DNA from: Planotetraspora kaengkrachanensis
GTDB lineage: Bacteria > Actinomycetota > Actinomycetes > Streptosporangiales > Streptosporangiaceae
Direction of reading: 5' to 3'
Assembly: GCF_016862895.1 (NCBI RefSeq)
Contig: NZ_BONV01000040.1
Coordinates: 1-64,000, forward strand
DNA: 64,000 nucleotides
This document shows positions 23,817-34,958 of this stretch, in pieces. How positions within the stretch are numbered: position 1 is the stretch's first letter; every line of letters begins with the position of its first letter. The position numbers and the translations under genes were made by a program. The notes beneath the pieces were generated by a model, which searched no databases, was not told where the DNA came from, and worked only from the letters and a program-made list of their open reading frames with translations.

Positions 23817-24749
23817 TCAGTCCCTCTCGAACAGGCCGCCGCGCATCACGAAGACGGCCGACAACGCGAGGGCGATGACGAGCAACAGCAGGGAGATGGC
23901 CGCCGCTCCGTTGAAGTCGTTCTGTTGGAACGCATACTGGTACGCGAGCTGGTTCAGCGAGTAGTCGTTGGGCACGACCGCGTTGCTGGCTTGCGAGAGC
24001 AGTTGTGGCTCGACGAAAAGCTGCGTTCCGGCGGCCAGCGACATGATCCCCATGTACGAGATCCACTTGCGCAGCAGCGGCAGCTGGATGCGCCAGGCGA
24101 TCTGCACGGTGCCGGCACCGTCGATACGCGCGGCCTCGATCACGTCGGAGCTGATGTTGTTGAGCGCGCCGTACATGATGACGATCCAGCCGCCCGCGCC
24201 GGTCCAGAACGCGATGATGGCGAAGACCGGAGGAAGGTTCGCCGGCACGATGACCTGCACGAAGCTGGAGAAGCCCATCAGATGGAGCAGTCCGCTGACC
24301 GGGCTGGCAGTGGGGTCGAGCACGAACAGCCAGAGCAGCACGCTCGACGCGCCCGCCAGGGCGCCCGGTAGATAGAAGACGAGCCGGAGCGTCCGGCTCA
24401 TCCAGCGCACGCGGACCGCGTGCACGGCGATGGCCAGGAACGAGACCAGCACTACCAGGGCGACCAACCAGATCACGAGGTAGAGCGCGACGTGCTCGAC
24501 GGCGGGCAGGAAGCGGAAGTCGCCGACGACCTTGGTGAAGTTGGCGATCCCGGCGAAGCCGCCGTCGCCGTCGGTGAACGCGAGGTAGAGGGCGTAGATG
24601 GCGGGAAGGACCCCGAACGCGACCGCCAGCACCGTGTAGACGGAGACGAAGGCGTAGCTCATCGTGCTGCGTTCGCCGCCGTCACTTCGGCCGTCCGGCC
24701 GGCGGCGTGGGTTCGCCGTCGGCCGGGCGGTCTCCTGCGTCACTGTCAT
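23817..24749 (-). CDS. Sugar ABC transporter permease (MalF type)
   Basis: About 310 residues from ATG 24749 (MTVTQETARP), one base after the binding-protein stop. Six membrane segments are visible, and the EAA loop reads DVIEAARIDGAGTVQIAWRI, QLPLLRK. Earlier in-frame starts lie inside the binding-protein gene and were rejected. It forms the channel with the MalG-type partner downstream. Confidence 0.88.
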   Translation of the reverse strand: MTVTQETARPTANPRRRPDGRSDGGERSTMSYAFVSVYTVLAVAFGVLPAIYALYLAFTDGDGGFAGIANFTKVVGDFRFLPAVEHVALYLVIWLVALVVLVSFLAIAVHAVRVRWMSRTLRLVFYLPGALAGASSVLLWLFVLDPTASPVSGLLHLMGFSSFVQVIVPANLPPVFAIIAFWTGAGGWIVIMYGALNNISSDVIEAARIDGAGTVQIAWRIQLPLLRKWISYMGIMSLAAGTQLFVEPQLLSQASNAVVPNDYSLNQLAYQYAFQQNDFNGAAAISLLLLVIALALSAVFVMRGGLFERD

Positions 24750-24750
24750 G

Positions 24751-26118
24751 TCACTTGACCGTGTAGCCGTTGACCTGGGCCTGGTTCTTGATCGCGGTCT
24801 CCCATTCGGGAAGCAGATCGACCAGGCTCTTGCCGTCGGCAATCCCAGGGGTGATCGTCTTGGCCCAGATCGCCTCCTGGCTGAAGACCCCCGAGCCCCA
24901 CCCGCTCCAGATCGCCGGACCGGCCTTGACCAGCGCCTGCAGGTCGGTGGCGTAGTAGCCGCTCGACTCCTGCTTCTTGATCCACTTGTCCGCGGCGGGC
25001 GCGTAGGCCGGGTAACCGGGAGCGACGTTCACCTGGTAGTCGTCGGCCGTCGTGACGAACTCGGCGAACTTCTCGGCCGCCTTGAGGTTCTTGGAGTGGC
25101 TGCTGATGAACCAGGTGCCGCCGCCGACGTTGCCCGTCACCGGGGTGTCGCCCTGCCAGGGCAGCGGTGCCGCGACGCCGAGCTGGCCTTTGGGGACGTT
25201 GAGCGACTGCGGGTTGTTGAAGATCGCCCCCGCGTACCACGCCGGGCCAGGCATCAGGAGCACCTTGTCGGAGTACTTCTTCACGAACTCGGGCGTGAAG
25301 ACGCTCACGTTGGGGACGGTGCCGTTCTTGACCAGGATGTCGAGCATCGACGCGACGCGCTTGCACTCCGTGCTGTCGGTGTTGACCGTCACCGTCTTGG
25401 GGCCGGTGATGTCGTTCGCCTGGCACTTACCGCTCCAGAAGTAGATTTCCGAAGCGAAGGAGTCTCCGACGGCGCCGACGATGTAGCCGGGGTGCTCCTT
25501 GGCCACCTTCTCGCCGATCGCCTGATACTCCTCCCACGTGGCGGGGACGGAGTAGCCGAACTTGTCGAGCAGGGTCTTGTTGTACCAGAGCACCACCTGG
25601 GAGAGGTCGTTGCGGAGGCAGTAGACCTTGCCCTCGACGGTGCACGGGTTCAGCGAGCCCTGGGTGAAGTCGTCGAGCGTCGTCTTCGGGACGAGACCGC
25701 TGTTGAGCACGGCCGCGAACGCCTGCTTGCCGTTGCTCTTCTGGCTCGCCCACGCCGCGTCGTTGTTCTGCGTCGAGAACACGACATCGGGCCAGCCGTT
25801 GCCTGCCCGGTCGAAGAGCTGCACCTTCGTCCGGAAGGAGTTCGAACCGTTCGCCGAGCCGTCGTAGGTGACGACGTCGAGCTTCACGTCGGGGTTGGCC
25901 TTCTTGAAGGCGTCGACCGCGCTCGACCGGTCGGAGTCCACCCAGACCGTGATCGTGGCCTTGTCATCCTGCGTAACTTGCGGAAAGCCGTAGGAGCCGA
26001 CTGAGGTGCCGCCATTGCTGCTGCAGCCGGCCAGCGCGAGGGCGATGGCCAATGCCCCCGCGCCGCTGATCGCGCGCACCCATCGGCCACTTCGTGTGAC
26101 CCGTGTGAAATCGACCAT
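24751..26118 (-). CDS. Sugar ABC transporter substrate-binding lipoprotein
   Basis: About 455 residues of the family-1 (MalE-like) solute-binding proteins. A lipoprotein signal (WVRAISGAGALAIALALAGC) gives lipid attachment at Cys. The mature chain carries ATITVWVDSDR, GWPDVVFS, NNDAAWASQK and TWEEYQAIGEKVAKEHPGY. ATG 26118 is preferred (aagga 9-13 nt upstream); an in-frame ATG at 26145 is possible. First gene of the six-gene operon, transcribed from a divergent promoter region that contains the 13-bp GntR-like motif. The ligand is probably a deoxysugar or short oligosaccharide by context. Confidence 0.88.
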   Translation of the reverse strand: MVDFTRVTRSGRWVRAISGAGALAIALALAGCSSNGGTSVGSYGFPQVTQDDKATITVWVDSDRSSAVDAFKKANPDVKLDVVTYDGSANGSNSFRTKVQLFDRAGNGWPDVVFSTQNNDAAWASQKSNGKQAFAAVLNSGLVPKTTLDDFTQGSLNPCTVEGKVYCLRNDLSQVVLWYNKTLLDKFGYSVPATWEEYQAIGEKVAKEHPGYIVGAVGDSFASEIYFWSGKCQANDITGPKTVTVNTDSTECKRVASMLDILVKNGTVPNVSVFTPEFVKKYSDKVLLMPGPAWYAGAIFNNPQSLNVPKGQLGVAAPLPWQGDTPVTGNVGGGTWFISSHSKNLKAAEKFAEFVTTADDYQVNVAPGYPAYAPAADKWIKKQESSGYYATDLQALVKAGPAIWSGWGSGVFSQEAIWAKTITPGIADGKSLVDLLPEWETAIKNQAQVNGYTVK

Positions 26119-26180
26119 GGGGGGTGTCCTTGTCTGGGAGGTCATGTTGACGATCTGTTCACCGCGACGAAATATAAGAC

Positions 26181-26193
26181 CATACGTATTATG
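26181..26193 (+). promoter_or_regulatory. Predicted GntR operator, site A
   Basis: CATACGTATTATG fits CATAYGWRTTAYG and lies between the divergent binding-protein operon and the zinc dehydrogenase gene, in an AT-rich patch. Its last ten bases recur exactly at site C (29334-29343). Confidence 0.55.
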
Positions 26194-26238
26194 TTTGCAA
26201 TAGCCTGAAGCAGGCTTCAAAGAGAGTGAGGACGCCCC

Positions 26239-27267
26239 ATGAAGGGTGCCGCATACATGGGCGGGGGTCGCCTGCAGACTGTGTCAGTGGACGTCGCGCC
26301 GCCCGGTCCCGGCGAACTCCAGATCGCCGTCGCATACTGCGGATTATGTGGAACCGACCTCCATATCGTGCACGGGGACATGGAGGCGAGGGTGCGGACG
26401 CCCCTCGTGTTCGGCCACGAAGTGTCGGGCACAGTCGCGGCGGTCGGCGCAGGCGTGCAGGGCTGGAAGGCCGGCGACCCTCTGACCGTCATGCCGCTGG
26501 TCTGGGACGGCACCTGCCCCGCCTGCCTTGCCGGTCATCAGCACATCTGCCAGAACCTCGTCTTCCTCGGCATCGACTCCCCCGGTGGGCTGCAGCTGCG
26601 GTGGAATGTGCCGGCGGCGATCGCGGTGCCGATCCCTAGCGACCTCGACCTGCGTACGGCAGCGCTCGTCGAGCCCGTCGCCGTCGCGGTCCACGACGTG
26701 CGGCGCTCCGATCTCCAGGTCGGCGACCACGCCGTCGTGCTCGGCGGCGGTCCCATCGGGGTGCTCATCGCCGGCGTCGCGCGCGACGCCGGTGCCCACG
26801 TCATGGTCGCCGAGGTCGACGTCTCTCGCCGAAGCCGCATCGCCGGGCTTGGAATCAAGGTGATCGATCCTTCCTCCGCTGACATGGTCGCCGAGGTCGA
26901 GCGCTGGACGGACGGCGTCGGCGCAGATGTGGTGTTCGAGGTGTCGGGCGCAGCCGCCGCGGCCCGCTCCACCACCGCGCTGGCGAAAGTTCGCGGGACG
27001 ATCGTCGTCGTTGCCATCCACTCCGCCGCGCGCGAGTTGGACTTGCAGCGCCTGTTCTGGCGCGAGCTCCGCCTACTGGGCGCCCGGGTGTACCAGCGGT
27101 CCGACTTCGACCGCGCGGTCGAGCTGCTCCGGCGGGGCCGCATCCCCGCAGAGGCCGTCATCTCCGGCGTCGTCCCGCTCGAGGAGACCGCCTCCGCGAT
27201 CAACGACCTCTCGGCTGGCCGGGCCATGAAGATCCTCGTGGACGTCGCCGGGGAGGCCCAGGCGTGA
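26239..27267 (+). CDS. Zinc-binding medium-chain dehydrogenase
   Basis: 342 residues. Catalytic zinc ligands: Cys37 in CGLCGTDLH, His60-Glu61 in FGHEVSG. The Rossmann motif is VVLGGGPIGVLIAG, followed by DVVFEVSG. The structural-zinc loop has Cys93, Cys96 and Cys104, but the usual first Cys is Asp90 (WDGTCPAC), so that site is three-Cys at most. It resembles L-threonine/sorbitol/idonate-type dehydrogenases. Divergent from the binding-protein operon and overlapping the SDR gene by GTGA, it probably oxidises a sugar or keto-sugar-acid in the same pathway. Ribosome site agtgagg. Confidence 0.85.
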   Translation: MKGAAYMGGGRLQTVSVDVAPPGPGELQIAVAYCGLCGTDLHIVHGDMEARVRTPLVFGHEVSGTVAAVGAGVQGWKAGDPLTVMPLVWDGTCPACLAGHQHICQNLVFLGIDSPGGLQLRWNVPAAIAVPIPSDLDLRTAALVEPVAVAVHDVRRSDLQVGDHAVVLGGGPIGVLIAGVARDAGAHVMVAEVDVSRRSRIAGLGIKVIDPSSADMVAEVERWTDGVGADVVFEVSGAAAAARSTTALAKVRGTIVVVAIHSAARELDLQRLFWRELRLLGARVYQRSDFDRAVELLRRGRIPAEAVISGVVPLEETASAINDLSAGRAMKILVDVAGEAQA

Positions 27268-28019
27268 GCGGCCTGTTCGAACTCCACGGCCGCCTCGCGG
27301 TCGTAACCGGCGCCCGTCGAGGCATCGGTCGCGCCATGGCGGAGGCCCTCGCCGCCGCCGGCGCGGACATCATCGGCGTGAGTGCTCGGCTGCGGACCGA
27401 CGACGAGGTCGCCGAGTCGATCCGCGCGCTCGGCCGCACCTTCGAAGGTCGCGCGGTGGACTTCGCCGATCGCGACGCCGTCCTGGCGCTGGGTGACGAG
27501 CTCGCTGAACGGGCTCCCGACATCCTCATCAACAACGCGGGCACGATTGAAAGGGCTCCCGCGGCGGAGCATCCGCTGGAGTGGTGGGATCGGGTGATCG
27601 GAGTCGACCTGTCGAGCCAGTTCGCACTCACCCAGGTCCTGGCCCGCCCGATGTTGGAGCGAGGCCGGGGAAAGATCGTTTTTACGGCGAGCATGCTGAG
27701 CTTCCAGGGCGGGATCAACGTGCCCGGCTACACCGCCGCGAAGTCTGGGCTTGCCGGCCTCACCCGTGCCCTCGCCAACGAGTGGGCCTCGCAGGGGGTG
27801 AACGTCAACGCCATCGCGCCTGGCTACATCGCGACCGACAACACGGCGGCGCTTCGCGACGACCCCGAAAGGTCGCGGTCGATCCTGGAACGGATCCCGG
27901 CTGGTCGATGGGGTCGGAGCGACGATATCGCGGGGGCGACGGTCTTCCTCAGCTCGGCGGCCTCCGACTATGTTTCGGGCACGATCATCCCGGTGGACGG
28001 CGGGTGGCTGGCGCGATGA
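27264..28019 (+). CDS. SDR-family oxidoreductase (gluconate 5-dehydrogenase / keto-deoxy-sugar-acid dehydrogenase type)
   Basis: 251 residues, classical short-chain dehydrogenase: TGARRGIG (NAD(P) binding), NNAGT, catalytic Ser143, Tyr156 and Lys160 (TASMLSFQGG, VPGYTAAKSG), and the C-terminal VPVDGGW-like IIPVDGGWLAR. It is closest in pattern to the gluconate 5-dehydrogenase/KduD group. It starts at a GTG overlapping the dehydrogenase stop, so the two are coupled. By context it may oxidise the free sugar or the 2-keto-3-deoxy acid, replacing the broken dehydrogenases at 20.2-20.5 kb. Confidence 0.87.
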   Translation: MSGLFELHGRLAVVTGARRGIGRAMAEALAAAGADIIGVSARLRTDDEVAESIRALGRTFEGRAVDFADRDAVLALGDELAERAPDILINNAGTIERAPAAEHPLEWWDRVIGVDLSSQFALTQVLARPMLERGRGKIVFTASMLSFQGGINVPGYTAAKSGLAGLTRALANEWASQGVNVNAIAPGYIATDNTAALRDDPERSRSILERIPAGRWGRSDDIAGATVFLSSAASDYVSGTIIPVDGGWLAR

Positions 28020-28230
28020 CCGCGGACGTTCCAGCGCCGTAGTGCCCAGGGCTCGCGTTCTTCCGTAGTGGCACGCCGGTCGAGGTCCCACCTTGGCCGG
28101 CGTGGTCGCTTCGGCGATCCTCATGGCGGAGCGGGTCGCGTACGCGAGATCGACTACGTCGGACACCGCACCGCACTGGAGATCTCAGGCTCTCCGAGCG
28201 CCACGTGGGAGCGCGTCGCAGGAACCTACC

Positions 28231-28980
28231 TCACGGGCGAACGCCCAGTACGCCGGGGCGGCGCTTGGCCCACGAGCCGAGTATGTGGACGCGCATCGCG
28301 GCGGCGGCCCCTTGAGCGTCGCCTTGGAGAATCATCGACTCGATCTGCCGGTGCTCCGCGAGTGACTGGACGAGGTGCTCCCTGTTCGGCGTTCCGTTGT
28401 ATTGGCTGGACAGCCGCGCCTTGGCGTGAATGCTGTGGATGATCGCGTGACCGAGGCGATTGCCTGAGGCGATCATGATCATCTCATGGAAGGTCACGTC
28501 CTCCCTCGCATACCGCTCCGGGTCGTACATGCTCTCCACGAGCACGTTCGCCTGCCTGGTGAGCTCCTCCGCCTGAGACGGCGTGATCACGCGCGCACAT
28601 TGTGCCGCCATGTCGCACTCGAGCGCCGCCCGAACGTTGACAAGATTGTCCAGGATGGACAAATCACGGTCGTGCCGGATCTGCGCCTCCAGGACGACGG
28701 GGTCCAGCAAGTTCCAGCCGATCGGCTCAAGCACCCGGGTGCCGCGGCCCGGAGTAGCTTTGACCAGGCGTTTTTCTTCCAGAAGCTTGATCGATTCGCG
28801 AACCACAGTACGGGAGACGCCGAACTCCTGACACAGCTCGGGCTCCGTCGGGAGTACGGTCTCCACCGGATAGACGCCTGACACGATGCGGTCGACCAGG
28901 TAGGTGACGACGGTATCGCCCAGGCGACGGCGCCGCTGTCTGATCGGCTCCAGCGAGTCGCGGAAGACACCTGCGGGCAT
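28231..28980 (-). CDS. GntR-family regulator, FadR/FCD subfamily
   Basis: About 249 residues from ATG 28980 (MPAGVFRDSLEPIRQRRRRL). Winged HTH: IVSGVYPVETVLPTEPELCQ, EFGVSRTVVRESIKLLEEKR, GRGTRVLEP. FCD domain: YAREDVTFHEMIMIASGNRL and the later SLAEHRQIESMILQ and MRVHILGSW helices with the metal-binding His residues. In-frame GTG 29004 and TTG 29037 are alternative starts; none has a strong ribosome site. It is convergent with the SDR gene. The 13-bp motif ~75 bp upstream, repeated before three other transcripts of the locus, makes this the best candidate regulator of the deoxysugar genes. Confidence 0.82.
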   Translation of the reverse strand: MPAGVFRDSLEPIRQRRRRLGDTVVTYLVDRIVSGVYPVETVLPTEPELCQEFGVSRTVVRESIKLLEEKRLVKATPGRGTRVLEPIGWNLLDPVVLEAQIRHDRDLSILDNLVNVRAALECDMAAQCARVITPSQAEELTRQANVLVESMYDPERYAREDVTFHEMIMIASGNRLGHAIIHSIHAKARLSSQYNGTPNREHLVQSLAEHRQIESMILQGDAQGAAAAMRVHILGSWAKRRPGVLGVRP

Positions 28981-29056
28981 GTCGGGTTGAGGGGTCGCGG
29001 AAGTCACCAGGTGTCCAGAGCAATTGTCACAACTCAAGTATAGCCTCTTGCGTATA

Positions 29057-29069
29057 CGTAATTCATATG
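29057..29069 (-). promoter_or_regulatory. Predicted GntR operator, site B (autoregulatory)
   Basis: The minus strand reads CATATGAATTACG, fitting CATAYGWRTTAYG. It lies just upstream of the GntR gene. Confidence 0.55.
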
Positions 29070-29104
29070 ATCAAACGCGGCCCCGGCACGTCCGGGCCGC
29101 GTCG

Positions 29105-29130
29105 GCGAGGGAGCCGTCCGGCTCCCTCGC
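29105..29130. terminator. Terminator-like hairpin
   Basis: A perfect 11-bp stem gcgagggagcc / ggctccctcgc with loop GTCC. It lies just after the broken beta-helix 3' end on the minus strand and is probably its old terminator. A second GC-rich hairpin lies at about 29075-29100. Confidence 0.65.
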
Positions 29131-29141
29131 CTCGCCGTCGG

Positions 29142-29258
29142 TCAACGACTACTGCGTGACTCCGGGGAAGTCCGCAGGCCCGGCTCGATGCCGGCGTTCG
29201 CAATCACCTGCTGGGCGCCGGCCGGCCACGAGGTGCCCGACACCTGGATGTTTGATGC
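29142..29258 (-). pseudogene. 3' end fragment of a secreted beta-helix glycosidase
   Basis: The minus strand encodes ASNIQVSGTSWPAGAQQVIA followed by NAGIEPG. This matches the ending of parallel-beta-helix proteins like the intact one at 31007 ([18 protein letters not shown]). Nothing of the remaining gene is found upstream in this direction. It is a remnant of a second family member. Confidence 0.6.
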
Positions 29259-29330
29259 CCCTCGCGGCGGATGCCAGACGGTGTTGCCTCACCTGTCCCA
29301 CGCTTCTTAGGTGAATTTGACGTCACTCAT

Positions 29331-29343
29331 ATGACGTATTATG
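29331..29343 (+). promoter_or_regulatory. Predicted GntR operator, site C
   Basis: ATGACGTATTATG shares ACGTATTATG exactly with site A and departs from the consensus only in its first three bases. It lies ~90-100 bp before the kinase start. Confidence 0.5.
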
Positions 29344-29434
29344 CATCACCCCAACCGGGATGGGTCGTCAAGAGGCGTTGCCTCCACGCATCGCCTTCGA
29401 CATCCGAGTCCGGCACGGTGAAGAGGAGTGATCG

Positions 29435-30478
29435 TTGCCAATGCCTTCCGGTCATGAGGCTGATGCGGGGCATAACCTCCCGGCCGCGAACGGACCGCAG
29501 AGCGAAGGTCCGGCGAGCAGCCGGCGAGTTGCCGTCTCCTCGCTCGGTGAGGCCATGCTGCGCCTGTCGCCGCCGTCGGGTGAGCGGCTGCGCGACACCG
29601 GACAGTTGCGGGTCCACGTTGGCGGCGCCGAGGCGAACGTTGCCGTGGCCCTGGCATCAGTCGGCGTGTCCACTCGCTGGACATCGGCGCTGCCGGACAC
29701 GGTCCTTGGGCGCCGCGTCGCCGACTCGCTGTCGAGCGCAGGCGTCGCCCTCGACACCGTGCACTGGATGGCCGATGAGCGCCTCGGGCTCTACTTCGCG
29801 GAGATCGGTTCCCCGCCTCGCCCGACGAGTGTGGTCTACGACCGCGCCGGTAGCGCGTTCTGTTCGCTCTCCGTTGACGACCTCGACTGGGCCGCCGTGT
29901 GCGATGCGCAGATCATTCATCTGACCGGCATCACCGCTGCTGTGGCCCCAGGATCCGATGCGCTCGTGCTACGAGCGGCGCGGGAGGGGCGTAACCGTGG
30001 TGCCCTCGTCGTCTACGACGTCAACTATCGCGCGTCGCTGTGCTCGCCGGAGACGGCCGCATCATTCACCGCCGAACTGGCCTCCGACATCGACCTGTTG
30101 ATCTGCAGGGCCGAGGACGCGCGCGATCTCTTCGGGTTGGTCGGCGATCCCGTGATGCTGGCGAATGATCTGGCGAGGAAGCTGGCGATCGGTCGCGTCG
30201 TGGTGACGTCGGGCGCAGGCGGCGCAGTCGCATGGTGGGACGGTGAGTCCGTCACGGCCCCCGCACTGCCCACCGTCGGCCTAGATCGGATCGGCGCCGG
30301 CGACGCCTTCGCCGCAGGCGTGCTGTGGGGCGTACTCGACGGCTCCCCGCAGGATGCGCTCAACCGGGGGACGGCGATGGCCTCCCTGGCGATGAGTGTG
30401 CAGGGGGACCAGTGCCGCTTCAGCGCCGAGGAGGTGCTGGAGGTCGCCCATGGCGCGGGACGGGAGGTCCGGCGGTGA
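29435..30478 (+). CDS. PfkB-family sugar kinase (2-keto-3-deoxygluconate kinase type)
   Basis: 347 residues. PfkB signature 1 region: LRVHVGGAEANVAVALASVG. Signature 2: DRIGAGDAFAAGVLWG with the catalytic base Asp in GAGDAF. ASLGEAML-like N-terminus (SSLGEAMLRLSP), and VYDVNYRASL typical of KDG kinases. A TTG start at 29435 has AGGAG 6 nt upstream; ATG 29441 would be 12 nt away. It likely phosphorylates a 2-keto-3-deoxy sugar acid made by the dehydratase, ready for aldol cleavage; no aldolase gene is in the window. The GntR-like motif lies upstream. Confidence 0.85.
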   Translation: MPMPSGHEADAGHNLPAANGPQSEGPASSRRVAVSSLGEAMLRLSPPSGERLRDTGQLRVHVGGAEANVAVALASVGVSTRWTSALPDTVLGRRVADSLSSAGVALDTVHWMADERLGLYFAEIGSPPRPTSVVYDRAGSAFCSLSVDDLDWAAVCDAQIIHLTGITAAVAPGSDALVLRAAREGRNRGALVVYDVNYRASLCSPETAASFTAELASDIDLLICRAEDARDLFGLVGDPVMLANDLARKLAIGRVVVTSGAGGAVAWWDGESVTAPALPTVGLDRIGAGDAFAAGVLWGVLDGSPQDALNRGTAMASLAMSVQGDQCRFSAEEVLEVAHGAGREVRR

Positions 30479-33388
<2,910 letters not shown>

Positions 33389-33400
33389 CCCAGTCCTCGC

Positions 33401-33436
33401 ACCTTCGCCGGGGTGACCCGCCGCCCCGGCGAAGGT
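33401..33436 (+). terminator. Rho-independent-type terminator
   Basis: A perfect 13-bp stem accttcgccgggg / ccccggcgaaggt with a 10-nt loop, starting 12 nt after the beta-helix gene stop. No long T tract, as is usual in high-GC actinomycetes. Confidence 0.75.
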
Positions 33437-33715
33437 CGGTCTGTCCATTGAACGCCTCTGGCACGAATTCGGTGGTGACGGTCGGTAATCTAGGTGTACC
33501 GACCAATCCTTCGTGATTGCGAATCAAGACCGAAGCGGTCCGGCGATATCACCTGCAGCCCCACCGATGAGGGCTGCCATATCCGGTCACCGTCATCGAC
33601 ATCGCGTCTTCCCGCCGAAAACCGGCGCGCATTCTGTGCATGTGCTTTTAGGACGTGCGGTCGGCGGACGGAGAGGCCTATAAGGGTCTTGTGTTCGCAA
33701 ACGATGTCGCTTACG

Positions 33716-33741
33716 TTAAGCGCTGAAAACGTGATCGATAA
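33716..33741. promoter_or_regulatory. LacI-type operator region before the LacI gene
   Basis: TTAAGCGCTGAA (33716-33727) is a near-palindrome centred on AGCGCT, like classical LacI/GalR sites. ATCGATAA (33734-33741) is the reverse complement of the TTATCGAT box found three times before the GH51 gene. Both lie within 50 bp of the LacI start, suggesting autoregulation and a shared regulon. Confidence 0.55.
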
Positions 33742-33765
33742 CGATTGCAATATGGAGAGAGCGGC

Positions 33766-34788
33766 ATGGTCGACGGCGGTGCGCCGGTGACGATGAGTGA
33801 TGTGGCGCGCTTGGCGGGCGTCTCCACCGCGACTGTGTCGCGGGTGGTCAACAGGCGTTACGGGGTCAGCGCCCGCACCATCGCGCAGGTGCGTTCGGCC
33901 ATCGACCGGCTCGGCTACGAGTCGAGTCTGGGGGCGGCGAGCCTGCGACGCAGCCGCACCAATGTCCTGGGTCTGGTGACCCACAGCTTCCATTCCTATA
34001 CCGCCGAGGTGCTCAAAGGCGTGATGGAGGCGTTGAGTCAATCGGGCTTGGACCTGATCGTCTACGCCAACAGCGATCTCTACGGGACGTACGCGGAGGG
34101 CTGGGAGCAACGTCATCTGGCCCGCTTGTCCGGCACCCTCACGGACGGGTGCATTGTGGTGACGCCCTGGGGCGAGGTGCGGAGCAACACTCCGGTCGTG
34201 GTCATCGATCCGGTGCGGGACTCGACGGTGCCGTCGGTGACGGCGGACAACCTCGCGGGTGCCACCACAATGGTCGAGCACCTACTGGGCCTGGGGCATC
34301 GGCGCATCGGATTCATCGCGGGCCGTTCCAGCCTCGCGGCCGCATGGTCACGCGAGGAGGGGTACCGGAAGGCGCTGGCCGCGGCCGGTGTTCCGGTCGA
34401 TCCGACGTTGATCGGCAGAGGCGACTTCAATCCCGACTCCGCGGTCCCGCTGGCGCGGGCGCTGCTCGATAGGGCGGACCGCCCGACGGCGATCTTCGCG
34501 GCGAGCGACGGGATGGCCCTGAAGGCTCTGGAGGTCGCGAAGGAACTGGGACTCAGCGTTCCTGGCGACCTGTCGGTGGTCGGCTTCGACAACATTCCGG
34601 AGGCCGTTTTGGCCGAGCCGGGGCTGACCACGGTGGACCAGTCGATGTACCGACTCGGGTACGAGGCCGCGCGCATGCTGAAGGGGCTGGTGACCGGTGA
34701 GTGGGAGGGGCCCGGCCGAATAGTGCTCCCAACCCGCTTGATGGTCCGTGGCTCCACCGCACCACCAAGGACGAATACGAGCTTGTGA
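33766..34788 (+). CDS. LacI-family transcriptional regulator
   Basis: 340 residues. N-terminal HTH VTMSDVARLAGVSTATVSRV with the hinge helix GAASLRRSRTNVLGLV; periplasmic-binding-protein-like domain with HSFHSYTAEVLKGVMEALSQ, GHRRIGFIAG, AIFAASDGMALKALE, VVGFDNIPEAVLAEPGLTTV. The ATG at 33766 has ggagaga upstream, so the in-frame TTG 33745 was rejected. It precedes the two-module esterase and the ABC cassette on the same strand and probably responds to an arabinoxylan-derived sugar. Confidence 0.88.
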   Translation: MVDGGAPVTMSDVARLAGVSTATVSRVVNRRYGVSARTIAQVRSAIDRLGYESSLGAASLRRSRTNVLGLVTHSFHSYTAEVLKGVMEALSQSGLDLIVYANSDLYGTYAEGWEQRHLARLSGTLTDGCIVVTPWGEVRSNTPVVVIDPVRDSTVPSVTADNLAGATTMVEHLLGLGHRRIGFIAGRSSLAAAWSREEGYRKALAAAGVPVDPTLIGRGDFNPDSAVPLARALLDRADRPTAIFAASDGMALKALEVAKELGLSVPGDLSVVGFDNIPEAVLAEPGLTTVDQSMYRLGYEAARMLKGLVTGEWEGPGRIVLPTRLMVRGSTAPPRTNTSL

Positions 34789-34792
34789 CACA

Positions 34793-34812
34793 CACGCACT
34801 CGCAAGTGCGTG
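34793..34812 (+). terminator. Hairpin after LacI gene
   Basis: A perfect 8-bp stem cacgcact / agtgcgtg with loop CGCA right after the LacI stop, followed by a smaller hairpin (cacctg / caggtg, 34826-34841). It may separate the LacI transcript from the esterase gene. Confidence 0.5.
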
Positions 34813-34958
34813 CACCACCCAGACCCACCTGACAGCAGGTGAACAAAACGGACCCGTAATGGACGGAGGTGCGGAGAACAGAAACCGACGGTACATCGAC
34901 CGATAAGTCAGGCCGGCCAATCGGGCCCAATCCGATGCCGGCCATTGAGGAGTTCGGT

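Noticed and set aside
22706-23878. Long plus-strand ORF rich in Arg/Asp/His/Gln antisense to the dehydratase and permease genes
   Set aside because: Composition is that of a GC-rich shadow frame; the minus strand holds clear enzyme and transporter motifs in an operon.
26538-28166. 542-codon minus-strand ORF across the dehydrogenase and SDR genes
   Set aside because: Shadow frame; the two plus-strand genes overlap by GTGA and have complete cofactor and catalytic motifs.
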